Positions 1 to 8,595 of a stretch of DNA of 64,000 nucleotides are shown here, in pieces. The position numbers and the translations under genes are program-made. How positions within the stretch are numbered: the stretch's first letter is position 1; every line of letters starts with the position of its first letter. The stretch comes from Compostibacillus humi (GTDB lineage: Bacteria > Bacillota > Bacilli > Bacillales > Amphibacillaceae), in NCBI RefSeq assembly GCF_014637175.1, contig NZ_BMEV01000005.1:17620-81619 (forward strand), given 5' to 3'. The notes beneath the pieces are model-generated. The model ran no database searches and was not told the origin of the DNA. It saw only the letters and a list, made by a program, of their open reading frames with translations.

Positions 1-1
1 T

Positions 2-739
2 CGCGGAAAGGTCGTCCTGATTACAGGGGCCAGCTCTGGCATCGGAAGGGCGAGTGCAGAGCTTCTTGCAGCCAATGGCGCAAAGGTAATCATTAATTAC
101 CGAACCAACGAAGAAGGAGCATTGGCGGCAAAGGAAAATATTTTGCGCCGTGGCGGAGAATGCATCGTCGTTCAGGCGGACGTGAGCAAAAAAGCGGAGG
201 CAGACCGTTTAGTGGAAACCGGACTTCAAGAATACGGGCAGATTGATGTGCTTGTGAACAATGCCGGTTCTGTGATTAAGCGCAGCCCGTTTCTGGAAAT
301 TGGGGAAGAGCTTTGGGATAAAACCTTTCACGTGAATGTGAAAAGCATGTATCTCGTGTCACAGGCCGTGCTCAACCATATGGTCAAACGGAAAAAAGGC
401 AAGATCATTAACATTTCTTCCGTAGCAGCAAAGCATGGCGCTCCTGGCGAAAACATTCATTATGCCGCTGCGAAAGGCGCCGTCAATACGTTTACTGTCG
501 GACTGGCAAAGGAGTTTGCCCCCTATGGCATATTAGTCAATGCGGTGGCCCCGGGATTTATTTTAACGCCATTTCAGGATAAATATTCCACGCAGGAAAG
601 AATTGACCGCATTATTCCGACCATACCGCTGAAGCGGGCCGGAACAGCGGAGGACATTGCGGCAATGGTATCGTTCCTCGCATCGGAAGAAGCGGATTAT
701 ATAACCGGCGAAATATTTACGGTGAGCGGCGGCAGGTAG
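2..739 (+). CDS. SDR family oxidoreductase, 5' truncated by window edge
   Basis: NAD(P)-dependent short-chain dehydrogenase/reductase. The reading frame is already open at base 2 and shows the Rossmann glycine motif TGASSGIG within the first 20 codons, so only a few N-terminal residues lie outside the window. Further SDR signatures are NNAG, the catalytic serine in ISSVA, the YAAAK catalytic pair and a PGFI segment. The C-terminus (YITGEIFTVSGGR) is typical of the FabG-like classical SDRs. The gene ends 50 bases before a CoA-transferase gene on the same strand, so the two are probably cotranscribed. Substrate is unknown; the context of CoA-transferases and further SDRs suggests oxidation of a hydroxyacyl intermediate. 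Confidence 0.9.
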   Translation, partial: RGKVVLITGASSGIGRASAELLAANGAKVIINYRTNEEGALAAKENILRRGGECIVVQADVSKKAEADRLVETGLQEYGQIDVLVNNAGSVIKRSPFLEIGEELWDKTFHVNVKSMYLVSQAVLNHMVKRKKGKIINISSVAAKHGAPGENIHYAAAKGAVNTFTVGLAKEFAPYGILVNAVAPGFILTPFQDKYSTQERIDRIIPTIPLKRAGTAEDIAAMVSFLASEEADYITGEIFTVSGGR

Positions 740-789
740 CAGGAGAAGTGGAGAAAGGACAAGTATCGGATAACATAGGAGGTTTTACT

Positions 790-1977
790 TTGAAACAGCC
801 GTTGGAAGGTGTCAGAATTTTGGATTTGTCCCGGGTCTATGCAGGCCCGGCAGGTTCGATGATACTGGGAGACTTAGGTGCTGAAGTCATTCGGGTGGAG
901 CATCCGGAGAATACAGACAGCATGCGGGAATGGGTTCCCTTTGTCAATGGGGAAAGTACGTATTATATGAGTGCAAACCGGAATAAAAAGTCGGTTACGT
1001 TAAACCTCAAGACCGAAAAAGGGAAAAAGCTGTTTTTGCAAATGGCGGAAAAAGCGGATGTCGTCATGGAAAACTTTAAAACCGGCACGATGGAAAGAAT
1101 GGGGCTAAGTTATGAACAATTAAAAAAGAGGAAAGAAGATATTATTTTATGTTCGATTACCGGCTATGGCCAGACCGGCCCGTATCATATGGAGCCCGGA
1201 TTTGACCCGGTCATTCAGGCGATCGGCGGCTTGATGGACATTACCGGCGATCCGGAGGGAGAGCCTATGAGAGTGGGCGTTCCTGTCGTTGACATGATGA
1301 CTTCCCAATACGTCGCCATCGGTATTCTCTCCGCCTTGCGCCAGCGGGATTTAACAGGAAAAGGGCAGCACCTCGATATCGCTTTGCTCGATGTTCAAGT
1401 CAGTGCGCTGGCGAATATTGCCAGCAGCTATTTAAATACCGGGACGATCTCGAAACGGATTGGCAACAACCATAGCTATATCGTTCCATATCAAGTATTT
1501 CAGACGAAGGATCGGCCGTTAATGGTTTGCGCCGGCAATGACCGGCTGTTTGAAAAGCTCTGTCATGCCCTCGGAAAACCGGAATGGGCGCAGGACGAAA
1601 AATTCAAGACGAACAATAAACGGGTGGAAAACCGGGAAGAGCTGACGGAAAAAATTCAGGCAGTTTTTCACGAAAAAACTGCCGACGAATGGTATGACAT
1701 ATTAGCAAAAGCCGGGGTGCCTTCCGGACAGGTGAATAATGTGGAGCAAGTGTTTCATCACCCGCAAGTAAAAGCGCGGCAAGCGGTGGAAGAAGTGGCC
1801 CATCCGGCGGTCGGAACGGTGAAAATCGTGAAAAGTCCGCTGCGCTTTTCCGAATTCGGAATTCAAACAAAAACCCACCCGCCATTGTTAGGGGAGCATA
1901 CCGATGAATTTTACGAAAAAGAGTTCGGAATGTCGAAGGACGAACTGGAGCGCTTAAAGGCAGAAGGAATTATTTAA
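790..1977 (+). CDS. CaiB/BaiF (class III) CoA-transferase
   Basis: Formyl-CoA-transferase-type enzyme that moves CoA between carboxylic acids. The N-terminus LEGVRILDLSRVYAGP and the stretch GDLGAEVIRVEHPE are hallmark CaiB/BaiF sequence, followed by SANRNKKSVTLNLK and MENFKTGTMERMGL. I start it at TTG 790, preceded at a good distance by ATAGGAGG (775-782), giving 395 residues. An upstream in-frame GTG at 748 would add 14 residues that do not look like the family. It sits between two SDR genes in one orientation. In this setting it probably activates the pathway acid to its CoA ester; the donor and acceptor acids cannot be read from sequence. Confidence 0.92.
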   Translation: MKQPLEGVRILDLSRVYAGPAGSMILGDLGAEVIRVEHPENTDSMREWVPFVNGESTYYMSANRNKKSVTLNLKTEKGKKLFLQMAEKADVVMENFKTGTMERMGLSYEQLKKRKEDIILCSITGYGQTGPYHMEPGFDPVIQAIGGLMDITGDPEGEPMRVGVPVVDMMTSQYVAIGILSALRQRDLTGKGQHLDIALLDVQVSALANIASSYLNTGTISKRIGNNHSYIVPYQVFQTKDRPLMVCAGNDRLFEKLCHALGKPEWAQDEKFKTNNKRVENREELTEKIQAVFHEKTADEWYDILAKAGVPSGQVNNVEQVFHHPQVKARQAVEEVAHPAVGTVKIVKSPLRFSEFGIQTKTHPPLLGEHTDEFYEKEFGMSKDELERLKAEGII

Positions 1978-2005
1978 GAAATTTTCGGAAATGCGAGGGA
2001 TGGAA

Positions 2006-2785
2006 ATGGAACTAGGGTTAAAGAATAAAACTGCAATCATCACCGGGGGAAGCAAAGGGATTGGTTATTCCACTGCGCTGCATTTAGCGAAGGAAGGGGC
2101 AAATGTCGCCATCTTTGCCAGGGATGAAGCATATTTGGAAAAAGCAGCGAATCGTATAAAAGAGGAAACGGGAAGGGACGTCTTCTATCTAGCAAAAGAT
2201 GTTACGAAAAAAGAAGATTGTTATAGTTTAGTAGAAGAAACGGCAAAGCATTTCAACGGCATCGATATATTAATCAACAATGCAGGCACGTCCATGGCGT
2301 TTCCTTTTGAGGAATTTGAGTCGGACGTTTGGGAAACCGACCTCGATTTGAAACTGTTTGCTGCGATTCATTGCAGCAAGGCCGCATTGCCGTATTTGAA
2401 AAAACAGGGCGGTGCCATTGTCAACGTGACCGCATCGATGGCGAAAACGCCCGGCGCCTCTTCCATGCCGACATCGGTATCCCGGGCAGCGGGAATGGCG
2501 TTTACAAAAGCGTTAAGCAAGGAGGTGGGCAAATACGGCATCCGGGTGAATACCGTTTGTATCGGATTAATCCGCAGTGATCAAATCGAGAAGAAATGGA
2601 AACGATTATATCCGGATTTATCCTGGGAACAATTTTCCCGCCTGGAGGAACACCAAGTTCCCCTCGGCCGGATTGGCGAAACGGAAGAAGCGGCAAAAGT
2701 CATTACGTTCCTCGTTTCCGACGCCGCCTCCTATATTTCCGGAACATCGATCAACATTGACGGCGGCAGAGCGGGAACTTTATAA
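2006..2785 (+). CDS. SDR family oxidoreductase with atypical active site
   Basis: Short-chain dehydrogenase fold: TGGSKGIG at the N-terminus, NNAGTS, and the C-terminal SDAASYISGTSINIDGG. ATG 2006 is preferred because GAGGG (1995-1999) lies 6 bases upstream; ATG 2000 and ATG 1991 are in frame but poorly spaced. The usual YxxxK catalytic pair is absent: the aligned segment reads TSVSRAAG, so the Tyr position is Thr and the Lys position is Arg. The usual PG after the RVN motif is IG. It is the last gene before a strong terminator. The last 163 bases of the gene recur at 8361-8523. Cofactor binding looks intact; dehydrogenase chemistry may be altered. Confidence 0.88.
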   Translation: MELGLKNKTAIITGGSKGIGYSTALHLAKEGANVAIFARDEAYLEKAANRIKEETGRDVFYLAKDVTKKEDCYSLVEETAKHFNGIDILINNAGTSMAFPFEEFESDVWETDLDLKLFAAIHCSKAALPYLKKQGGAIVNVTASMAKTPGASSMPTSVSRAAGMAFTKALSKEVGKYGIRVNTVCIGLIRSDQIEKKWKRLYPDLSWEQFSRLEEHQVPLGRIGETEEAAKVITFLVSDAASYISGTSINIDGGRAGTL

Positions 2786-2823
2786 ATGAACCATAAAAAA
2801 AGAAGGCGATTGCAGCCTTCTTT
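2623..2823 (+). repeat. Direct repeat copy 1 (201 bp), flanks hydantoinase cassette
   Basis: This segment, covering the 3' end of the SDR gene and its terminator, is repeated at 8361-8561 with one difference (C at 2662, T at 8400). The two copies bracket about 5.5 kb holding the regulator and hydantoinase genes. Confidence 0.97.
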
Positions 2824-2829
2824 TTTTGA
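2800..2829 (+). terminator. Rho-independent terminator after SDR gene
   Basis: Stem AGAAGGC/GCCTTCT with a 7-base loop followed by a T run. The A run on the left side would let it act in both directions. Confidence 0.85.
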
Positions 2830-3172
2830 CACCATTGTATGACTTCCTGCAAAAGTATTTATATTTCACAAAACCTTCATAAATTGGGGACGGACTAGCA
2901 TTGTAAAGAAGAGAAAAAAGGGAATCAACCATTGGACTAAACAGGGCAAAAGAATTGTCTGCTCGTATGAAACAATTAACGCTGGATAACTAGCATACTC
3001 AAATGAGGGATGTTTATAAAACCATAAAGTCCATAGATACAGTTGGCAATTCCAGGACTTCAAATACCTTCATTAAATAGGAAAGCATTTTTTATTAGCC
3101 TCAACTCTAATAACAAACTAATAGTTAGAAATAAAACATAATTATTTATTTTTAAAATATTATTTTATATAC
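2830..3172. other. Intergenic, no confident gene
   Basis: AT-rich stretch between the first 201-bp repeat and the GntR promoter. One frame on the + strand (about 2920-3075) reads protein-like but is broken by stop codons and has no recognisable family. I treat the stretch as non-coding, possibly with a decayed fragment. Confidence 0.5.
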
Positions 3173-3183
3173 TTGTATTACAA
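3173..3183. promoter_or_regulatory. Putative GntR/FadR-type operator, site 1
   Basis: TTGTATTACAA is a perfect odd palindrome that fits the TNGTNNNACNA pattern of FadR-subfamily operators. It lies about 40 bases upstream of the regulator gene. The reverse complement of the same 11-mer occurs at 4022-4032, upstream of hyuA, consistent with autoregulation and control of the cassette. Confidence 0.65.
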
Positions 3184-3216
3184 ACATACATGTTATAGAA
3201 AGAGGTGTTTTAAATT

Positions 3217-3945
3217 ATTAATCCGATTGAACGAAAAAAAATATCGGTGCAAATATTTGAGCAACTAAAAGAAAAAATAAAAGACGGAACTTTTCCTCCT
3301 CATTCGAAATTGCCGTCGGAAAATGAACTGGCTTCCATGTTTGGAGTAAGCCGTTCTCCAATTCGTGAGGCGTTAAGCATTCTAGAAGCGAGCGGTTTGA
3401 TTGAATCGAGGCAGGGAGGAGGAAGTTTTGTGAAGAAAGTACAGCTTGCTGACAGACTCGATTCCTATTCCTTTGAAATGATAGATATTGAACAAATCTA
3501 TGATTTGCTAGAAATGAGAACGATTATTGAATCTGAAGCTGCGAGATTTGCAGCATGGAGGGCATCTGAAGAGGACCTGAATCTCATCAAAACAGCCTTG
3601 GACGAATTTACAGAGAAGATGAAAAATATAAATGAAATCGGTTCTGAAGCGGATTATCATTTTCATAAAGCGATTGTAAAATCTGCTTATAATCCCTTTT
3701 TACTGCAAACGATGGAAAACTTGCAAGACCTATATAAAACTTCATTAGAATTTACGCTGAAACAAAACGTTGGCATCAAAAGAAAAAGAGAACAAATTTA
3801 TGAAGAACATTATCAAATTTACAAATCCATTGTTGCAAGGGACGGGGAGGCTGCTGCCTATCATATGAAGCGGCATTTATACAATGTGCGCATTAAAATG
3901 GGAGATAGGCGAATCAAAGCACTGCCGAAAAAAATGAACCAGTGA
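3217..3945 (+). CDS. GntR family regulator (FadR/FCD type), probable non-ATG start
   Basis: DNA-binding regulator with an N-terminal winged helix (LPSENELASMFGVSRSPIREAL, then a wing with QGGGSFV) and a C-terminal FCD ligand-binding domain (DLLEMRTIIESEAARFAA, later FHKAIV and MKRHLYNVR). No ATG, GTG or TTG lies at the expected N-terminus. The open frame begins right after a TAA at 3211 and reads I-I-N-P-I-E-R-K-K before the first GTG (3247). The only good ribosome site, AGAGGTG (3201-3207), is correctly spaced for ATT 3214 or ATT 3217. Starting at GTG 3247 would lose the PIERKKIS segment usual at the start of this domain and has no ribosome site. It likely controls the downstream hyu genes through the paired palindromes. 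Confidence 0.85.
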   Translation: MNPIERKKISVQIFEQLKEKIKDGTFPPHSKLPSENELASMFGVSRSPIREALSILEASGLIESRQGGGSFVKKVQLADRLDSYSFEMIDIEQIYDLLEMRTIIESEAARFAAWRASEEDLNLIKTALDEFTEKMKNINEIGSEADYHFHKAIVKSAYNPFLLQTMENLQDLYKTSLEFTLKQNVGIKRKREQIYEEHYQIYKSIVARDGEAAAYHMKRHLYNVRIKMGDRRIKALPKKMNQ

Positions 3946-4021
3946 CTTTGTAATATCAGCAGACTGTAAATTTGGTTTTATCAGAAAATTCTGTTGAAAT
4001 TATGATAAAAATATTATATGA

Positions 4022-4032
4022 TTGTAATACAA
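4022..4032. promoter_or_regulatory. Putative GntR/FadR-type operator, site 2
   Basis: TTGTAATACAA, the exact reverse complement of the 11-mer at 3173-3183, lies in the 298-base gap between the regulator and hyuA, about 210 bases before the hyuA start. The rest of the gap holds no convincing gene. Confidence 0.65.
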
Positions 4033-4243
4033 CTTATTGAATCCCTAACTAAAGAAAAGTAAATCTAATATGATAGCACTTGCTGTGGCGGAAATAAAAT
4101 TCTTCAATGGAGTCAACGCATTTAGTGAAGGGAGGCTGGTCGATTCTGCTGCATTCAATATCCGTATTTGTAGTAATACTTTTTTGCAGTTAAGATTTCA
4201 GAAACTTATAAATATAAAAAATTCAGTTAAAAGGAGGATTATT

Positions 4244-6277
4244 ATGAGTACATATCTGTTAGGGATTGATGTTGGCGGTACATTCACGGATTTTGTATCC
4301 TATAATACCAAAACGCGGGAAATCGAAGTCTGGAAAAATTTAAGCACACCGGAACAGCCGATAGAAGGTGTGTTAAATGGCTTGAGCCGTTTTGAAGATG
4401 TGACAAGCATCCAGCAGATTCTCCACGGAACTACCATTGCGACCAATGCGATTTTAGAAAGAAAAGGGAGCAAAGTGGCTTACGTCACGACGAAAGGGTT
4501 TAAGGATATTCCCTTTATTCAGTGAGCAAACCGGAAAAAACATTATGATTTAAGCTGGATTAAGCCGGACCCTCTTGTAAAACGGAGAAACAGTTTCGAA
4601 GTTTCAGAGAGACTATCTTATAAAGGCGAAGTGCTGGAAGAGTTAAATGAGGAAGACGTGCGGCAGATTGCAGAGGAAATTAAGAAAATCGGGGATATTG
4701 AAGCCATCGCTGTCAACACGCTCTTTTCCTATATCAATCCGGTACACGAACAAAGAATAAGAGAGCTGGTTGAAAAATATCTGCCTGGCATTCCAGTATC
4801 CATTTCCTATGATGTGCTTCCGAAATGGAAGGAATATGAGCGGGCAAGTACGGTCATTGCCGATGCATATATCAAACCGATTGTCACCAACTATATGAAT
4901 CAGCTGCGGGAGCGCTTTGCCGAAAATAATATCACCGAAAACGTCGGAATCATGAAATCAAACGGCGGAATGATGTCGATATCGTCAACAGAAATGGCAC
5001 CAATCAATACTGCTGTGTCTGGTCCTACCGGTGGGGTCGTTGCAGGCAAGGCGATTGCGGAACAATATGGGATTACCCATCTTGTCACTCTGGATATGGG
5101 CGGTACGAGCACCGATGTGGCAGTTATTGTGAATGGTCAGGAACAATTCACAACGAACTTTGAGATTGAGTGGGGAATTCCGATTCAAGTGCCGATGATT
5201 GACATACGAACCATTGGGGCAGGAGGCGGAAGTATTGCGTGGATTGACAAGGGCGGTATGCTCAATGTTGGGCCGCAAAGTGCCGGAGCCAATCCTGGGC
5301 CAATCTGCTATGGGAAAGGCGGAGACAAAGTAACGGTGACCGATGCCAACCTTGTTTTGGGACGCCTGAACAAGAATAATTTCTTAGGCGGAAGCATGGA
5401 AATCGACTACGAAGCAGCCTATCAGGCAATGGAAAAATTGAGCGAACAGCTAAATATGACGTCAGAAGAAGCTGCTCTTTCCGTAATTAAGATTGCCAAC
5501 AACAATATGATCGGCGCTCTAAGAATGGTACTGATTGAACAGGGCTACGACCCGCGTGACTTTACCCTGTTGGTATTCGGCGGTGCCGGGCCGGTACATG
5601 CAACAGACTTGCTCGATTTATCCGGTATTCCTAACAGCATTATTCCGATGCATCCGGGGCAATTTTCCGCAGTAGGATTTATTCAGTCAGATCCGCGCGT
5701 CGATTTGCAGCGTACCGTTCAAATGACGTCGAAGAACTTTGATATGGAACGGGCAAACGAAGCATTCCAGGAACTGATCGAAAAGGGCATTAACGATCTC
5801 GCTTCCCAAGGATATACAGATAATCTGGAAATCATCACATCCATTGAAATGAGATATCTCGGACAAAACTACGAATTAGACGTTCCGTTTACTTATGATG
5901 AAATTAACGATGAGAATATGAAAAAGATTTGGAACAAATTCCACGAAATGCATCTTGCCCGGTTCGGCTTTAAGATCGACGGCGAAGTGATGGAGATTGT
6001 GAACTATAAAGCGACGATTATCAGCAAACAGGAAAAACCGAAAGTGAAGGAAGTGGAAAATGCCAACGACAGAGAAGCCATTCCAGTGGATCACCGCTAC
6101 GTGTATTTTGATGAAGGTTCACTGCTGACTGCGATTTATGATCGGGAAGAACTGCTTGATGGTCATGTAATTCATGGGCCGGCTATTATTGAAGAAAATG
6201 CATCTTCGACGGTTATCAAACCAGATTACAAAGCGCAAATTGACAGTTTAGGAAATATCCGCATTGAAAAGAAATAA
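4244..6277 (+). pseudogene. hyuA: Hydantoinase/oxoprolinase subunit A (hyuA), in-frame TGA
   Basis: ATP-dependent ring-opening hydrolase subunit of the HyuA/5-oxoprolinase/acetone-carboxylase-beta family. ATG 4244 follows AAGGAGG and begins with the ASKHA nucleotide-binding motif LLGIDVGGTFTDF; a second phosphate motif, TLDMGGTSTDVAV, and GAGGGSIAWID follow. The frame is interrupted at codon 94 by TGA (4523-4525) and then continues without any shift to 6277, so the full product would be 677 residues. The stop stands where the sequence reads FIQ-stop-ANRKKHYDL; one C-to-T change would turn an Arg codon CGA into TGA. Either the gene is dead, or the stop is read through at low level; everything else looks intact, so the change may be recent. 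Confidence 0.88.
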
Positions 6278-6297
6278 AACGGAGGGGAGAGAGTACG

Positions 6298-8001
6298 ATG
6301 GATGTCGTTTCTATGAATATTATCAATTCATCGATGGTTTCCATTTGCCGGGAAATGGGAATTACGCTAATGAAAACATCCTATTCTACCATTTTTAATG
6401 AAGCTTTGGACTTCACTTGCGGACTTGCCAACGTAAAGGGTGAACTGATTGCGGTGGCAGAGTATTGTCCGGCCCAAATTGGCGGCATGCCAGTTCTGAT
6501 TGAAAACTGTATTAAAGAATTGCCGATTGAAGATATGAAGCCAGGGGATGTCATTCTTCATAATGACCCGTATCGGGGCGGGCTGCACGTGCCGGAGCAT
6601 ACCGTGTTTAAGCCGATTTTTATCGACGGAGAAGTCATTGGCTTTGCAGTTGCCATCGGACACCTGGCTGAAATCGGGGGAATGACCCCAGGAGGATTTG
6701 CCGGTGAAGCTACTTCCATCTTTCAGGAAGGGCTAAGACTTCCGCCGGTGAAGATTATTCAAGAAGGCAAAGACAACGAAGAAGTATGGAAAATCATGCT
6801 TGCCAATGTCCGGACACCCCGCTATAACTACGGAGACTTAAGAGCGTTAATCAGTGCTGCCGATTTGGGAGAAGAAAGACTGACCGAACTAATTCAAAAA
6901 TATGGCAAGGAGTTTTTCCTGAAAACGGTTGATGATTTAATGGACTACTCCGAACAAAGAATGCGCGCAGAAATCGCAGAAATTCCAAATGGCCATTACG
7001 AGTTCGAGGACTATGTGGAAAATGACGGAATCGAGGATAAAATTTTTACGATTAAGGCAAATGTGCATGTCCTGGATGATGAAGTGATTATTGATTATGA
7101 CGGAACATCTCCGCAGGCGAGAGGTCCGATTAATGCGACCTATGGGGTTGCGGTTTCTGCGGCCTATAATGCAATGCTCCATATTACTGATCCGGAAATT
7201 CCGAGAAACTCCGGATGTTTTCGGCCAATCAAAGTTGTCGCGCCTCCGGGAACGGTCGTCAACGTGGATTACCCTGCACCAGAAGTCGGAGGAAATACAG
7301 AAACTCATCCGCGAATTGCCTTTACGATTATCGGTGCTTTCTCGAAAGCAGTTCCGGAACGGGTCGCAGCATGTGAAGGCGGAACCCACTTGAACTTTGT
7401 CTTCGGCGGATATCATGAAGACTATGATGAGGATTACGTCTGCTATGATCTGGAAGGAGTAGGCTGGGGAGCACGGCCTTATGCGGACGGAAATAATATG
7501 TGTGACTCCATTAACGGCAACTGTCGGACAACACCGGTGGAAGTGTTTGAAACGAGATATCCGTGGCTCATTGAGGCCTTTCGTCTCGTTCCAGATTCCG
7601 GCGGAGCAGGGCAATACCGAGGAGGCTTAGGTGCGGAAAAGATTTTGCGCTCGAGATCCGATTTAATCACCGTCAGCCAAATGACGGACAGGCATAAAAT
7701 TGCGCCATTCGGACTGTTCGGCGGAAAAGAGGGAGGATTAGGAGCTACTCTGATCCAGAAAGAAGGGGAAAAAGAATGGAAAGATGTTTCGGAAGCTTAT
7801 GGAAAGGTGTCAACAAGCAAATTCTCGAACATTTCCATCCAATACGGAGACAGGGTGAAAATCGTAACCCCGGGCGGCGGGGGATATGGTGATCCGAAAT
7901 TAAGAGATCCGGAGAAATTGAAAGAAGATATTTTAGAAGGGTTTGTGTCCGAGGAAGCGGCAGAAACATTGTATGGTGCAAAAGAGTCTATTTCTAAGTA
8001 A
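6298..8001 (+). CDS. hyuB: Hydantoinase/oxoprolinase subunit B
   Basis: Partner subunit of HyuA, 567 residues, the usual length for the HyuB family. Family features visible are the N-terminal MKTSYSTIFNEALDFTCG, the metal-type segment HNDPYRGGLHVPEH, GHLAEIGGMTPGG and the C-terminal VTPGGGGYGDP. ATG 6298 follows GGAGGGGAGAG, 20 bases after the hyuA stop, so the genes are cotranscribed. HyuAB pairs open 5- or 6-membered cyclic amides (hydantoins, 5-oxoproline, lactams) or act in carboxylase complexes; the exact ring cannot be deduced. With hyuA interrupted, this subunit may be stranded without a partner unless readthrough occurs. Confidence 0.93.
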   Translation: MDVVSMNIINSSMVSICREMGITLMKTSYSTIFNEALDFTCGLANVKGELIAVAEYCPAQIGGMPVLIENCIKELPIEDMKPGDVILHNDPYRGGLHVPEHTVFKPIFIDGEVIGFAVAIGHLAEIGGMTPGGFAGEATSIFQEGLRLPPVKIIQEGKDNEEVWKIMLANVRTPRYNYGDLRALISAADLGEERLTELIQKYGKEFFLKTVDDLMDYSEQRMRAEIAEIPNGHYEFEDYVENDGIEDKIFTIKANVHVLDDEVIIDYDGTSPQARGPINATYGVAVSAAYNAMLHITDPEIPRNSGCFRPIKVVAPPGTVVNVDYPAPEVGGNTETHPRIAFTIIGAFSKAVPERVAACEGGTHLNFVFGGYHEDYDEDYVCYDLEGVGWGARPYADGNNMCDSINGNCRTTPVEVFETRYPWLIEAFRLVPDSGGAGQYRGGLGAEKILRSRSDLITVSQMTDRHKIAPFGLFGGKEGGLGATLIQKEGEKEWKDVSEAYGKVSTSKFSNISIQYGDRVKIVTPGGGGYGDPKLRDPEKLKEDILEGFVSEEAAETLYGAKESISK

Positions 8002-8013
8002 AGGGTGAAGGAA

Positions 8014-8205
8014 ATGAGATTTGCCAGCAGCGGTTATTATGTTGAAAAATATGAAAAGTGCTCTGTTTGCGGGAAGCTTGTTTATGAAGAAAGAATTACC
8101 CAGGTGAATTTAGAAGGTAAAGAAGCGCTATACTGTTCCGAATGGTGCATCGAATGGGAGAAAAAACGTGCAGAGCTGAAGAAAAAGAAAGCTACCGTAT
8201 CATAA
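8014..8205 (+). CDS. Small Cys-rich protein, possible third hydantoinase subunit
   Basis: 63-residue protein starting at ATG 8014, 12 bases after hyuB, with AAGGGTGAAGG as ribosome site. It has CSVCGK near residue 17 and YCSEWC near residue 45, a C-x2-C plus C-x3-C arrangement suited to one zinc ion (treble-clef or TRASH-like), then a lysine-rich tail. Tight linkage to hyuAB suggests an accessory subunit, as small zinc proteins accompany some acetone-carboxylase and hydantoinase relatives. I do not recognise a named family. Confidence 0.75.
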   Translation: MRFASSGYYVEKYEKCSVCGKLVYEERITQVNLEGKEALYCSEWCIEWEKKRAELKKKKATVS

Positions 8206-8215
8206 ACAGAGAAAG

Positions 8216-8249
8216 GGCTGTTTCAATTGTCTGATACATTGAAACAGCC
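8216..8249 (+). terminator. Hairpin after hyu cassette
   Basis: Perfect 12-bp stem GGCTGTTTCAAT/ATTGAAACAGCC with a 10-base loop, 11 bases past the last hyu gene. The downstream T tract is weak, so it may also be an RNA-stabilising hairpin. Confidence 0.65.
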
Positions 8250-8360
8250 ATATTTGTTGAAGCTAGTGGCGGTTACTCATAGAGTGTAGTATAAGATTCA
8301 GAATTGAATTTATTTTGCTGGGGATTACAACAACAATTTGAAACTGAGCAACGAGAAATT

Positions 8361-8523
8361 CTGGGAACAATTTTCCCGCCTGGAGGAACACCAAGTTCCT
8401 CTCGGCCGGATTGGCGAAACGGAAGAAGCGGCAAAAGTCATTACGTTCCTCGTTTCCGACGCCGCCTCCTATATTTCCGGAACATCGATCAACATTGACG
8501 GCGGCAGAGCGGGAACTTTATAA
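8361..8523 (+). pseudogene. 3' fragment of the SDR gene at 2006-2785
   Basis: Encodes the last 53 residues of the upstream SDR (from WEQFSRLEEHQ to the stop), with one silent difference. It is not preceded by the rest of the gene: upstream sequence is unrelated, although a TTG at 8338 keeps the frame open for eight extra codons. It cannot encode a functional dehydrogenase and is the scar of a duplication or integration. Confidence 0.93.
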
Positions 8524-8561
8524 ATGAACCATAAAAAAAGAAGGCGATTGCAGCCTTCTTT
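8361..8561 (+). repeat. Direct repeat copy 2 (201 bp)
   Basis: Second copy of 2623-2823, including the SDR terminator (hairpin 8538-8558). The terminator copy lies just beyond the 3' end of the convergent FAH-family gene and can serve it too, because the stem is flanked by A and T runs. Confidence 0.97.
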
Positions 8562-8595
8562 ATTTTTGGTGTTTAAAGCTAACGCTCCGTATGCG

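Noticed and set aside
2880..3080. Protein-like frame reading RAKELSARMKQ and DVYKTIKSIDTVGN
   Set aside because: Interrupted by stop codons, no ribosome site and no recognised family; open stretches of this length occur by chance.
4523..4525. Selenocysteine codon in hyuA
   Set aside because: Position fits Arg rather than Cys, no Sec insertion context is evident, and the family is not known to use selenocysteine.
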